This document shows, piece after piece, positions 46,880-58,860 of a stretch of DNA of 64,000 bases. Within the stretch, counting starts at the first letter, position 1. Every line of letters starts with the position of its first letter. Source of the DNA: Epiperipatus broadwayi (lineage: Eukaryota; Onychophora; Udeonychophora; Euonychophora; Peripatidae); contig JAQFVV010006845.1 in assembly GCA_028023455.1 (NCBI GenBank), positions 126,001-190,000 on the forward strand, written 5' to 3'. Under the pieces are notes generated by a model that made no database searches, was not told the DNA's origin, and saw only the letters and a list, made by a program, of their open reading frames with translations. Position numbers and translations under genes: made by a program.

Positions 46880-49010
46880 AAGCAATTTTAATTATATATA
46901 TATAATTTATATGCACATATAAATATATATAATTAATAATAAATTTATTTTAAAGTATGTTAAAACAAAATATGTTTTTTTATATAAACAATAACAAAGT
47001 GGAAATGAAATTCTTAGGTAATTGAAATCCTTATAAACAAATTAATTAAGAAGGGGGAGGGGTATTTTATTAATCTCTTTCAAAGATATAAATCTGTAAA
47101 TGGTATAATTGGACAAATCAAACTGCAGACTAAAATGAAGGTCAGACATTATCTACAACCAATAAATTGAAGGATTCAAACAACTACCAATCGCTCCTAT
47201 TTTTACTGATAAATGAGATCCAAAAAGATATAAATTAAAATCGTTAGCTGTTTCATGATTCTTCAAATTTTTATGATTATTCCTTGGATAATTCTGATAC
47301 TCTGCTGCATGCTTTAGTAAGTCTTCTAGCTTCAGTCAGCTTCCCATAACTGTGCTTATTAGTGTATTTTGGTTCCAACACTATGCAAAAGAAGGAGTAG
47401 AGAAACTGCTATCTACTTCACTCTGATTAGCAGAAAAAGTGCAAACCATAAGTCCACTGCTGAGTCCAAAAACTAAAAACATCAACCAATGGAGAAACAT
47501 CTCAAATATTGTATCCAATATGTGTACACTGTATATACATAAATTTCAAATGTCCAAAGCCACAGGGAGAAAACCAGCCATCAAGCAAAGATTAAACTAC
47601 ACTAAAGCTACCTAGTGAATGGTTCAACATATAAAGTCCACCAAGGTAAACCAGTACCTAAAGAATAAACACAAAGTTTTACTGTTGAAAGAAATAGTTA
47701 TGAACTTTAAAAAAAAAATTATAAATCTCTAACATTACTAACATTTATCTTCTCACTAATGAAAATGTTTTAGTCAGTAATTGTTTGTTAAATACGTTTA
47801 TAAGCAGGTATGGCAGGAGGTTGTTGTTTTGTTCTCTTTATTATTATCACAATTTCTGACCATGCTTTTAATGATTATTGTTTCAGTTATTTCCACTTCA
47901 TTAAAAATATAAACCATAATTTAACTCTGTAATGTATTGAACTCTGAAGGGAATTCAAGTGGGCTGCATAGACAGAATAAATTAATATTATCTTTTTAAA
48001 AATCCTTTAATAAATTACGGTTTTAAGCAAACTACTTTCCTGTTCTGAGGAAGGATAATTGGGATTATTGATGTAAGGGAATTGGTGTGTTTTAGGCTGT
48101 TTGTTTACATATGCTATTCATTCATATGTAATTTATTGTTCGTTATTTTATTTACTTCAAGAGTATGCAGTAGATAGAAATTCCTATTGTATATTATCGC
48201 CCTCTCTTTGTGCATGTTGTGGATATCATTTGTGAAACTGTTGTCACTCATATGCTTAGCTCACATGTTTATATCTATCAGTAAATAATATAATGCAGAT
48301 GTTGCCTGTTACATTTGCTTATATAGCATTTAATTATCTGCATTACATCCTCAAAGCATTTATAGTAGTCTGGTTATTTAAATAGTTTATAAATTTATTG
48401 TATCCTCAGTCTGTAGATTTATTAATCTTAAAACCGTAATAACAAATGCTTGTGATCGTTAGTCTATGATGTGAGTTTATATCTTTTTAAAATTATTTAA
48501 TATGTGTTAAAAAGCATTTAAACTGTATAATACCATATATAACATTTGCGCATAAACTTTATTATTGCATGAATAATCTTAATTATTGAATCAAGATTCA
48601 TCAAATAAATTAACTTGTTTATAAATTGACCAGGCAGTCAATTTATGCTATTGTGTGTGTTATTTTTGTTATATATATATTTGTTATAAAAAAAGAAAAA
48701 AAAAAAACACTCTCCAAACACCAAAAAAACCCCCCCCCCCCCCCCCCGCCGTGATTTAAAAAAAATTACATCTGATGAGATTTTTTTATAAATTTAATAT
48801 ATATATATATGTGAATAAGTTATAATGTCTCATCATTATTAAGCATTTGGTCATTATTTTGCAATCAATAATTTAATAAGAATAGAATTTTAGCATGCTA
48901 TAAAAGAAGAAATTGTTGTTCTGTCATGTTGGAATGTGGAACTTATACAGCAAATTGTTGTTAGGTGATTTTTGTGTGAGTTGTACATTTTGCACAGTTA
49001 CAGTGTGTAT
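46880..49010 (+). repeat. 2.1-kb direct repeat, copy 1
   Basis: Pairs with 52355-54465. Shared blocks in the same order include 'attttaattatatatata' near 46888 / 52366, 'tcagacattatcta' near 47142 / 52685, 'gtttcagttatttcca' near 47880 / 53432, 'gggctgcatagacagaataa' near 47962 / 53515, 'aaattgaccaggcagtcaat' near 48623 / 54219, and 'gctataaaagaagaaat' near 48896 / 54362. Divergence is perhaps 15-20% with indels. This copy alone has a patch at 48690-48790 with an 18-base C-run that looks like poor sequence. No frame is conserved between copies. Confidence 0.8.
48725..48750. repeat. Poly(C) run, probable sequence artefact
   Basis: An uninterrupted run of about 18 C in DNA that otherwise almost lacks C-runs. 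It is flanked by a run of A and by CACTCTCCAAACACC. The paired direct repeat near 54290 lacks it, so it is either a local insertion or a consensus error. Confidence 0.6.
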
Positions 49011-49599
49011 ATGTTTTGATAATATGATAGCTACAAGATGAGGCTCAAACTACATATTCCTGAGATACATATATATTTTTTAATATGTAGAGAATGATAT
49101 ATATATATAAATATGAATCCAGGAGATTGAAAGTCTAATTTTAATTATATATTGATTTAATACATATTAGTGAAAAAATTTGATGATGTACAAATAATAA
49201 TAAATAAGTTCATTTTTATTTTGGTTTGACAGATTGAAGTAAAGACGGGAGAATTTTTGAAAGACGGGAGAATTTTTGTAAGTAGTTCATGTTAGATTTA
49301 GAAAAGTAATTTTATTGATTGCAAAAATATTTTTATTGAAAAAGTTTTGGTTGACAAATTATTGCTAATAATGAAAATATAAATAAAGTATATAAATATA
49401 ACATGATATGCATGATGAAAATTATTTTGTTTAATAAAATTTAGTATTGGCAGTATGAGAATATATATATGTAACAACTAATAAATACACATATAAAACC
49501 ATTTGGGCACTATAGAAAGTTTAAAAATAGACAATATCGCCAAAGAAAAACTGTTCAACCGAGCAAATTGAATTTAAAATACAGCAAAACTCTCCATAT

Positions 49600-49765
49600 A
49601 TTGTTCTTTTTTTAAAAAAAAAAAACAAAGAAAGGAAAAACAAAACTTGGGGGGGGGAAGGAAGAAAAGAACAGAGGAGAGTTTTTTTGTACACCCCTTT
49701 TGGGGCCCATTGTTTGCTCTTTTTAGAACAAAAGGGGGCCACTATATGGGGGGGTTTTTTTGTAT
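49600..49765. repeat. Homopolymer-rich patch, probable artefact
   Basis: Runs of T, A and G alternate (for example GGGGGGGGG near 49650, GGGGG-CC near 49733, GGGGGGG near 49748). It directly follows AGCAAAACTCTCCATATATTG at 49583, the terminal sequence of repeat family B, and near 49690-49745 fragments resemble each other in inverted order. I think a copy of family B was badly assembled here. A 73-codon minus-strand frame across it should be ignored. Confidence 0.5.
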
Positions 49766-49779
49766 TTTAAATTGTTTAT

Positions 49780-50883
49780 AACAATTATTGTGCTAGTATG
49801 AGATAGTGATCAAATTGAATTTATCACAGAATTCTAATATGGTTGGATGACAGTATCTTGGGAACATTTAAAAATCACTGGTACATCATGAATGATGGTT
49901 GGCCAGTGGGCCTACCAATGAGTGGCATAATCTCAAGCATTGTTATAAGCTATTATAAAAATCAAATGCTTCTGAAATACTTCACAACAGAACCAATGCT
50001 TATATATTCACAATATGTAGACAATATCTTCATCACAGCAAATAAACTCTACTATTTCTAATATACAAAATGAGTTTCAAGCTATTACAGGACAAACAAT
50101 CAGCAAAACCCATGAAAATGAACAAGAAATAAAATATTTAAACATGATGATAAAAAGAATGGTCATTAAACCTTTGCACATAAGAGGATAAACAAATCCA
50201 AATTCAAACACTCGTAATACATATAAATGGGCAAGTTTGAATGCTTTCCTATTCAGGAATTATCACTTATACAAATACATTGCAGAGAGGAGAAACAACA
50301 TAGATAAATACATAAAAGAAATGGCCAACATAGGTTTTAAATATAACATAATTAATCAGAGAATAAAAACCTTTTATAAAAAACTCAACTACAGGCCCAA
50401 AGAAAATAAGAAATACATAACAATTCTTTTCATACAGAGTGTAACCTCAAAAATAGTTTTAAAACTTTCTAAAGACTTTAAATTCAGCTTCATAATGCCT
50501 CTCAATATTAACCGACTAATAAATAACACCAAGGACAAAATAGACAGGGATCAAACCCTATGTTGTTTATAAAATGACAAGCCCACAAAGAGATTGTAGT
50601 GCCACCTACTATGGTGAGACTTGTGCTAACATCAATACAAGAGTCTACCAGCATAAATATACTTACAAAAGCACAAAAAACAAAGGCGAAGGAACATCGA
50701 TATTCTGGGAGCAACAAACAACCACAAGTCACTCATTTGAACCTACTACTGCCCAAATCATTTGCAAAGAAAATGATGATGCCAAAAGAAAGATTAAAGA
50801 GCCTTATTGTATTGCAAATGACCTCAGCATCATTAACAGAAAAGAAGCTTGTTTTGCTCTTTCCAAACAATGGATTAGTTAAA
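49780..50883 (+). pseudogene. Penelope-like element: RT end plus GIY-YIG endonuclease (broken)
   Basis: Penelope-like elements encode a reverse transcriptase followed by a GIY-YIG endonuclease. Frame 1 (49843-50058) has GWPVGLPMSGIISSIV, matching the family's GLPMGSPLSP block, and QYVDNIFI, the YVDD motif with its second Asp replaced by Asn. The next stretch (about 50060-50236) shifts frame. Frame 2 (50237-50572) has the post-RT region with SLNAFLFRNYHLYKYIAERR. Frame 3 (50574-50882) has the GIY-YIG part: CSATYYGETCANINTRVYQH, then GHSF-like TSHSFEP, KENDDAKRKIKEP with the catalytic Glu position, and SIINRKEACFALSKQW. The fingers and N-terminal RT are missing or destroyed by the adjacent bad patch. 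It is inactive: three frames, YVDN, and no N terminus. Confidence 0.85.
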
Positions 50884-50889
50884 TATTAA

Positions 50890-51227
50890 AATACATTGCA
50901 TAAATGAATAACAACTTATAATGGAGTTATCATTTTAAAGCTATGAGTATGGAATCCAAAGTTACATCCTAAAAGTGTTAAGCTTATAAAATCTTAAATA
51001 GTAAATAACTACAGCTTCACTAATATATGTGAAAGAGTGCATAATTATAATTACAAAGGACTTAATGTGCATGGCAAAGGAAGGATTTTGATGTGGAACC
51101 AGTATGTACTAAGCTAAAGTATGGCAGAGTGGAGTAGATAATTAAAGAATAAATAGTTAATAGTTTAGAATTATTATAAAATCAGAAATTTGAGTTACTT
51201 TATGAAAATAAAGAACACTTTTATTGT
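50890..51227. other. Spacer, no feature
   Basis: AT-rich sequence between the Penelope-like fragment and the coiled-coil frame. It could be the 3' part of the Penelope-like element, but no tail motif of the CTGANGA-GAAA type is seen in it. Confidence 0.5.
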
Positions 51228-52069
51228 ATGTGTATAGCTTTGTTTCTTCTAAATATGGAATCGGAAGACCAAAACAATCAAACATCAGGGAATGAAGATT
51301 GCCCTATTTCTTTCAAAAATTCCCAATTGGTTGAAAGAACAAATGAGCCAACATTGATGCAAATGATGATGAGACTAATAAAGAAAATTTTAAAAAAGAA
51401 TCAACAGGATTTAATTAAAGAAATGAAAAAAATTCAACAGGGGCCAATGGAGAAGATGAAAGAGATGTAGCAAGAGGTGAAAGAAATCGAAATAGTAGAT
51501 AAGGAATAGTGCAGAAAAGATTCAAAATGCATTATAAATAGTGGAGAAAAACCTAAATAAAAATAGTGAACAAGTAAAGCAAGAGGTAAATGTAGCAAGA
51601 AAAAATATTAATGAAATTAAAGTAGAAATAAGAGTAAAAAATATAAGAATAGAAAGAGTGGAAGAAGAAATAATACAGATAAAAGAAATATTGAAGTACC
51701 AATTAAAGGTGCAAAAGAAGCTGTAGTTCTTAGGAAAGAAAGGCTTAATGATGAACTAAAAGATAGAATGCATAATATGAAGGAAAAGTTGTGTAGAATG
51801 CATCAGCATGATATAGAAATAAATAAAATAACTTAAGATTGGAAATAGAAAAAGCATATGTAGAAATAAAACATATGAACCTGAGAGAAAACTGCCTCAT
51901 AATACCACAAATGTTGATAGTAAATTATAAGTATAGATTTATCCAGCTAGGTAAAAACATAATTTATGAGGAAATCATTAACACCTTTTTAAAAAGACCT
52001 CATATTATAGAAGTGGATAAATGTGTGGGCATATTAATAAGAAGCAACCAGATTAGAGTAGCAAGATGA
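51228..52069 (+). pseudogene. Coiled-coil, gag/ORF1-like protein (broken)
   Basis: Three consecutive open segments in different frames look like one former protein. Segment 1 (51228-51470) runs from MESEDQNNQTSGNEDC into LIKKILKKNQQDLIKEMKKI. Segment 2 (51541-51726) is a heptad-rich coil: NSEQVKQEVNVARKNINEIK, then RIERVEEEIIQIKEILK. Segment 3 (about 51840-52069) has EKAYVEIKHMNLRENCLIIP and a more globular composition ending in IRSNQIRVAR. High Glu/Lys/Gln/Ile content and a coil followed by a small globular part suggest a retroelement nucleoprotein (gag or LINE ORF1). I see no zinc knuckle, and the family is not identified. It lies between the two 2.1-kb direct repeats. Confidence 0.5.
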
Positions 52070-52354
52070 AGAAAAAAATCACCAGATAGAAACAGTTAGT
52101 TAGGACATGCCAATAACTATGACCCAAGTGATAATTGATCAGGACTGTCAAAATTAAATGAATCAGAAGTTCAAATATGAGATTATATATTTTTTTAATA
52201 TTAATTTTGTGTGGGTATTATTTTATTAACTAAGTAAAATCATTTTTAGTGTGTGTTTTTTTTAGGGGGGTGGGGGTACTGTACTGATATGGAGCAATAT
52301 TTCTATATGTCTTATGTCCATAATTTAAAAAAAAAAAATGTTTAAAAATGAAAG
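52070..52354. other. Spacer before second direct repeat
   Basis: AT-rich, with a short G-rich patch GGGGGGGTGGGGGT near 52265-52277 and an A-run at 52327-52338. No gene. Confidence 0.5.
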
Positions 52355-54465
52355 TTTTTAAATAATTTTAATTATATATATAATTTATATACACAGATAA
52401 ATGTATACAGTATAATTAATGATAAATTTATTTTAAAATATGTTAAAAACAAAATGTGTTTATTTTATTAACACTAACAAAATGGAAACATAATAATAAG
52501 CATAAAATAACAAAATGGAAATGAAATTCTTAGAAAAGGTAATAAAAATGCTTGTAAACAGATTAATTAAGTAAGGAGATAAATATCTGATGTAATTTAG
52601 ACTGTTATTTTATTAATCTCTTTTAATGATACAAAATTATAAATAGTATGATTGGGCCAATCAAACAGCAGACTAAAATGGAGATCAGACATTATCTATA
52701 ACCAATAGATCAAATGATTCAAATCTACCGATCAATTATAATGTTGCTGATAAGCGTAATCAAAAAGATATAAATAAAGATCGTAAGCTGGTTCATGATT
52801 CTTCAGATTTTTTGATTATACTTCTGATGATTCTGCTATTTTGCTGTGTGCTTTAGTCATTCTGCTAATTTCAGTCAGCTTTCCATAATTGTACTTATTC
52901 ATGTATTTTGGTTCTAACACCATGCAGGAATAGAAGTCCATTGCTAAACTCAGAAAAGAAAGCCATCAACCAATAGAGAAACATCTTGAATGTTGTGTCC
53001 AGTACATGTACACTGTTTGTGCATAAACTTCAAATATCCAAAGCTACAGGGAGAAACAAAACCATCAAGTAAAGAATAAACTACCACTAAAACTAATTTT
53101 AAATTATGATTAAAACCTACAGTCCCATAGTTATGGTTCAACAAATAAAGTCCTTCAATATAAACCAGTACCTAATGAATGAACATAAATTTATACTGCT
53201 AAAAGAAATAGGAATAAACTTTAAAAGGACATTATAAATATCTAGCATTAGTATTATTTATCTCCTTTCTAATGTTTTAGTCAGTAATGTTTGGTAAATC
53301 TGTTTCTAAACAGGTATTGCAAGAGATTGATGTTTTGTTCTCTTTATCTTGCCACAGTTTATAGCAGAGATAATTTTATATAAGCAATTAAGTTTATTAT
53401 GGCAATCTCTGGTCATGCTTTAAATGATTATTGTTTTCAGTCATTTCCAATTTATTAAAAATATAAACCATAATTTAAACCTGTAATTTAATGAACCCTG
53501 AAGGGAATTCAAATGGGCTGCATAGACAGAATAAATCAATATTATATTTTAAATTGTTTTTTTAATAAATTACAGTTTTAAGCAACCTACTTTCCTGTTT
53601 GGAGAATAATTGGGAGTATTGATATGAGGTGCTGGAACATTTATTTTGGTCTACTTTGTTTACTTACAAAATTCATTTGTATATACTTAATTAGTCATTA
53701 TTTTATTTACTACAATAGTATGTGGTAGATGGAAATTCCTAATGTATATTATCTACCTCGTCTTTAATTCATGTGGAAGATACTATTTGTAAACCTTCTG
53801 GTCACTCATATGCTTAATATGTAGTAGATGATATAGCATTCTCTTAGCTTGCATATATGTATTTATCAATAAATCATGTAACACTGATGTTGCCTTTTAC
53901 ATTTGTTTATATAATAATTAATATGATGTTTAATTACTTTCCTGAATTACAGCCAGTTAGCATTTATGGTAATCCAGTTATTTAAATAGTTTATAAATTT
54001 ATGATATCTGCAGCTTCCTAGATTTGTTAATTTTAAAACTAATAATTGCTTGTGATCATTAGTTTATGCAGTGAGTTTATATCTTTTCAGAATTACTTAA
54101 TATGTGTTAAGAAGCATTTAAACTGTATAATACAGTATATAACATTTGTGCATAAACTAAATTATCACATGAATAATTATTGAATCAATCATTCATAATA
54201 TATATTAACTTGTTTATAAATTGACCAGGCAGTCAATTTTGTTGTATGTACATAAATAAATTGTAATGTTTTATTGTTTTTTTAGCATTTTGTCATTATT
54301 TTGCAATCAATAATTTAATTAGAATAGGATAAGAGTCTCTTGTGTCTAGCTGATCTTAGTGGGCTATAAAAGAAGAAATCGTTCTATGGTGTCGGAATGT
54401 GGACCTTACATGCAAATTGTCCTTAGGTGATTTTCATGTGGGTTGTACATTTTGGACAGTTAAAG
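52355..54465 (+). repeat. 2.1-kb direct repeat, copy 2
   Basis: Partner of 46880-49010, separated from it by about 3.3 kb. Both copies could be read as starting with TG (TGTTGTTAAG or TGTTTAAAAA) and ending with CA (TTTGCACA or TTTGGACA), as LTRs do, and an A-run precedes this copy. However, no primer-binding site follows copy 1, and no LTR-element pol lies between the two. An old tandem duplication with later insertions is the simpler reading. A 64-codon minus-strand frame at 52950-53144 is not conserved in copy 1. Confidence 0.8.
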
Positions 54466-56109
54466 CAGGTAAAACTCGGAAATATATATATTACTATTTT
54501 CATTTAATCTCACATGGTTCTTCTTTTCTGATATAAATTACATTTATTATTGTACTTCATTGCAATCATTGAATATTTAAGGACAATTATTTCTCAAGCA
54601 TTCAAAATTAACTTCTGGATACCAAGCTATCTATTTATCAGTCTTATTAGTTTTATCAAATGATAATTAATCTAAATACACTTCATTAACTTTTGAATAA
54701 TTTCTAACTTAATAACTTCTTAGTACAATTTACTCCCAAATTCTCTATTACAAACAATAACTATGGGATAATTTTACAGTCTTATATTGTTAATCTGTTA
54801 CTGTTATTTCAAAACATTATATCTACTCTGTTTGAATATAACACTTTAATATACAAATATTTTATTATTATACAAGATTAGTATTTATTGATTATCTTGA
54901 ATACAATTTTAATCTTTGTATTCTTTTCCATATTTTAACAAATATAGACAACTAAATATTACTTATTTTTATGACTACTATCATTCATATCTTTTACACT
55001 TTTACGTTTTAATTTTTGTATAAAATATAATATTTATTCAGGAGTCATTCATTTAAGATATCAGACATTGAAGGCAAATTCATCACTTTCAGGGCTTTCT
55101 AAGAGAAATGCATTCTCACTCATTTTTCTTTTTATTAAATAAATACAACTTTCTTTTTCCTCTTCTTATGTATTGATTTCCATATTTTACATATACCATT
55201 TTTAGCCTTCTTATACACTTCAAACAATACTATGTTTTATCAATCTTTATTGGTCCCTTATACAAATTAAAGAACTTTTTAAATTTATATCTATGCAGAT
55301 GGCAACATGGGAATCTTAATCAGTATAAATTTATTACTTAAGGAAAGCAATGAATATTAATGCATCTTAACTAACTATATTCACTACAAACAAATAAATA
55401 AGTAATTAATATAAAGTAAATAACTCCACTAAACTCATTCATAAACAAACGATCTATTATTTAAAACAAAGATTACTCAAAAATGTACTTATTTAAGCTC
55501 TTTTTTTTATTTAACTGGATATTTATAAATAAATCCATTATCATATTATAATAACTCTTTATACTATGAATAATATCTTCAATTTTCTTTTTACATATAA
55601 ATATTACTTCGCTATATCAAATAAAATTATCATTATGATCGTTATTATTATCATTAAATTCATAATTATTTATATTTTGTATTATCATTTTGTATCAATA
55701 ACTATAACTATACTAATAATTAATAGTGTCAAAATCAACAAAATTAAAGACTGATATATCTCTACAAAATGATCTACTTTTGAAGTTACCAGACTATATA
55801 CATAACAAGGACTATTACCTCTATTGTCATTACTTATAGAATGAGATGGACAAAACTTTTTCATTATATTTGATTTTCTTTCAATTATTTTTCACTGATC
55901 ATGTTTTGCACTGTAATAATCTCCTTCATCAATAATGAATTTATATTGCATAAAACATTCTATTAACAAAGTACACAAAATCATTTATTAAGACTATAAT
56001 ATATATTTTTATTTTTAGATAGATATTATATTAAAGTACTCTCTTTTAGAATTTATAAATATCTGTGAATAATCATCCTTCATAATATTTTTATTATTAT
56101 TATTATTTT
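54466..56109. other. AT-rich non-coding stretch
   Basis: No gene or repeat is recognised. Short (ATT)n microsatellite sequence is present near 56085-56107. The 62-codon frame at 55566-55754 is almost entirely Ile, Asn, Tyr and Lys, and is taken as chance. Confidence 0.6.
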
Positions 56110-57115
56110 TCAAAAGATTACCCTTTTCTTAAGAACTAGTTTCTTTGAATTTCCAAGTTGGTCACTAGATTCAACCTTTGTTTCATGTACTTTAATATCC
56201 AAGCTAATAAATTTGGCATTTGGATCTGTTTTAAATTCAATAAACTCATTAAAATTCTCCTCTTGTCTCTTACTTATAACCTCCATTTCTTGCAGAAGTT
56301 CTATATGATTATCTGAATGATTGCCTTGTAACTTTTTCCTCACATATTTTATTTGTTCAATAGTTTTTATAGGACCTCCTTTGCATTTATTTATATTCTT
56401 TCTGCAATTTCTCCATTTCATTTTCTGACTTACTTTGCCTCTTACACAACTATTTATATTCTGTCTTTGATTCATTTTATTATCAGTTCTATTTTAAAAT
56501 AACTTGTTTTAATCTTGAATTTCATTTGGAAATCATCGGTTTTTCTAATGCATTAAACTTTTTGCCTAATTTTTTACATTCATTCTATGATAAATTAATT
56601 TTATTATTTGATTCTTTAAATTCATTTTCAAACCTTTTTTGAGATTTATCTAGATTACTTTCAAACTTTCTCAATTCAGTTTTCATCACACTTCATATCT
56701 GACTTTTTAAATTTGATATCTAGGCCATATTTAAATTCTTCAAATCTAGCATTTAAAGCATTAAACTCAAAGTTAAACTTATTAAATTTATTATCAAATT
56801 CAAACTTGAATTCATCAACTTTATAATTTGACTTCTCTAACTTATCTCTTAACTCATCAAATTTGTTATTTGAATCATTTTCAGATTCATTGAAATCAAC
56901 TCTTAACTCTTATGAATCAGGTTTTAACTTTTCCAGTTTACTATCCAATTTATCATTTAATTCTTGAAATTTATTATTAAATTTATCATTTAACTCTTTT
57001 AAATCAGTTTTTAATTCATTAAATTTATTATTTGAATCATTTTTAATTTCTTTAAATCAGCTCTTAACACTTCCAATTTAAAGAATATTTTTAAAAATAT
57101 TTGGATTGCCACCAG
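56110..57115 (-). pseudogene. Repetitive coiled-coil, gag-like frame (broken)
   Basis: Reading right to left on the minus strand, a mostly open frame contains two related modules, FKEIKNDSNNKFNELKTDLK (about 57055-56997) and, after a stop, FNESENDSNNKFDELRDKLE (about 56898-56840). They are joined by ELNDKFNNKFQELNDKLDSK and followed by VDEFKFEFDNKFNKFNFEFN. The F-x-E/D-L spacing predicts a long coiled coil. After further breaks a 121-codon frame (56475-56110) carries QIKYVRKKL and LLQEMEVISKRQEENFNEFI. Coils of repeated 'NKFDEL' type occur in gag proteins of invertebrate retrotransposons, so I infer a gag remnant. No zinc knuckle, protease or RT is adjacent. Confidence 0.45.
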
Positions 57116-57550
57116 GCTTCCCAACATCTCAATAATAATAGCATTCATTACATAAACATTAACTAACAACTATAAAATATTAACAATAAAAATATTAAAT
57201 ATGAACACTATAATTTAAATAGATAAATAAATATTCTATCAATAATTAAAGACTTTTAACATCTGATCATAGACAACTACAGTCAGCAGACTGAGAATCT
57301 ATAGAATAAGTATCATCTCAAAGTACATAAAGCAAAATAATTTATCTACTACTATGATTCTGTAAAATTTCTTCAACTTTTTTATTTATTTTATAACACA
57401 ACTGTTCTTCAAAATATTTAATATGTTTGAATAAAATCTTTTATTATATATATTTTGTCAAAATAAACAATAAAATTATAACTTTAATTGAGCTTCATGT
57501 TCAGGGTTATATCATAAATTATTTTACATATTCTCATATCAAATATATAT
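57116..57550. other. AT-rich spacer
   Basis: No gene. It lies between the coiled-coil remnant and the RTE fragment. Confidence 0.6.
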
Positions 57551-57553
57551 AAA

Positions 57554-57850
57554 TTATCATCATCATCAACCATTATCAATCCCCTGCAAGATAAAGGTCT
57601 CTCCAAGTTCAATCCATCTTCTCTGATCTTTAGCTTCTCTTCTCCACATCATTCTGCACACTTTCTTATTTCATCCATCCATCTCACATGTCGTCTCTTT
57701 CTGGGTCTTTTACAATCTCTTGGAATCCAGTTTAAGATTTTAATTGTCCATCTATTATCATCTCTTCTAGCAATATGTCCAGCCCATCTCCACTTCAGTC
57801 TTTTAATTTTTTTTCAATGAGGTCAGTAACACCTGTTTGTTCTCTTACCC
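57554..57850 (-). mobile_element. RTE LINE 3' fragment, 5'-truncated
   Basis: On the minus strand this matches the last 300 bases of the LINE at 13.4-18.2 kb. It shows the GHIARRDDNR-type block (about 57755-57785), the IPRDCKRPRKRRH..WMDEI block (about 57665-57730), WIELGE near 57590-57615, and the end 'ggttgatgatgatgataatt' at 57554-57573. It is bracketed by an AT-rich repeat (ATATATATAA at about 57543 and 57851) that may be a target-site duplication. The C-terminal frame is well kept, better than in the full-length copy, so this is one of the younger insertions of the family. Confidence 0.85.
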
Positions 57851-57939
57851 ATATATATATAATGTAAATAAATTTATTTATGGTCACAAAATATTATAGG
57901 AATCTCATGTAAAATAAGTGTAAGTATAATTATAAAAGA

Positions 57940-58075
57940 GCTACCATGTTGGATACAAAATGTAACAAATTATCCATTTGAGAAAGGTCCTATTCAGACC
58001 AAATGTAACTGTCTCAAATAATAGGTCTCAAGAGTGTTAAATAAATGTATTCAAGCTTTGTATTTAAGGGCACTA
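57940..58075 (+). repeat. Possible Penelope-like tail fragment
   Basis: TTTGAGAAAGGTC-CTATTCA-GACC-AAATGTAAC at 57976-58009 has a 4-bp stem (GGTC/GACC) placed as stem II of the CTGANGA...GAAAC tail. It is followed by AATAAATGTATTCAAGC (58041-58057), the same order as in the 34-kb fold-back arms. Several core bases are changed (TTGAGAA for CTGANGA, CAAA for CGAAA). It is not part of a palindrome. Confidence 0.35.
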
Positions 58076-58579
58076 AATATACTGATCAGTAATAATCTTA
58101 AGGGAGTGTGCAAATGGAAATGGTTATTTCTTAAAATTACCTAGCATGTTTAATGTTAAATATAATGGCAATGTATAAATGAAACTTGTAGAATGTTTAT
58201 CTAATGTTAAGACCAGCTAATATGAATAAAAAAATAGAAACTCTCAATTAGATTTACGTGGAATGAAATATAAGCAACTAAATCCTTTAGATGGTTAAAG
58301 TATAATTTAAATTACAAAGGGATTTTATTTGACTTCAAGCAATATGTTTAATTATGTAATAAATATTTAAGCTTTTCCACATTATTAAAATTATTTACTC
58401 CTCAAGTATTTTATTAATTTATATTATTATTTAACTTTTTAGAGATTTCTTTACAGAATTCATTACTAGTTACAATGTATATAAAAATGTAAATAAATAA
58501 ATGAGTGTAATAATTTAATTACTAATGATGATGGAAAACATTAATTAGCAAAAGTAAAATTTATTAATAAAACAAATAT
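58076..58579. other. AT-rich spacer
   Basis: No gene or recognisable repeat between the tail-like fragment and the next family A copy. Confidence 0.6.
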
Positions 58580-58860
58580 AGGGGATTTGAACTCAGATTT
58601 TCAAGCAAACTTTAACTATCCACACTATCTCATACTACTGATACACATGACCACATGCATATAGAAAAGATAAAGAATCACCAATATATGTATTTCATGC
58701 TAAACCAGCACTCATCAGTTGGTCCAGATTATCATCTCTCACACATATACATAATCAATGCTCAGTTTATATTAAGATAGTAAATCATCATTCTTTAATG
58801 GACAGACTTCAATCTACCCCAACCTCCAATTCTTCAGCCATCCATACCATTAAAAATCTT
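58580..58860 (-). repeat. Dispersed repeat family A, copy 4
   Basis: Same orientation and order as the copies at 4.0 and 4.5 kb: 'ggggatttgaactcagattt', 'ctatccacactatctcatac', 'ctaaaccagcactcatcagt', 'tacataatcaatgctcagtt', 'ctttaatggacagacttcaa'. It is 54 kb away from the first cluster, so this is a dispersed family and not only a local duplication. The 75-codon frame at 58798-59025 starts inside the repeat and is not conserved in the other copies. Confidence 0.65.

Noticed and set aside
50508-50732. 74-codon minus-strand frame
   Set aside because: Antisense shadow of the Penelope-like GIY-YIG coding region.
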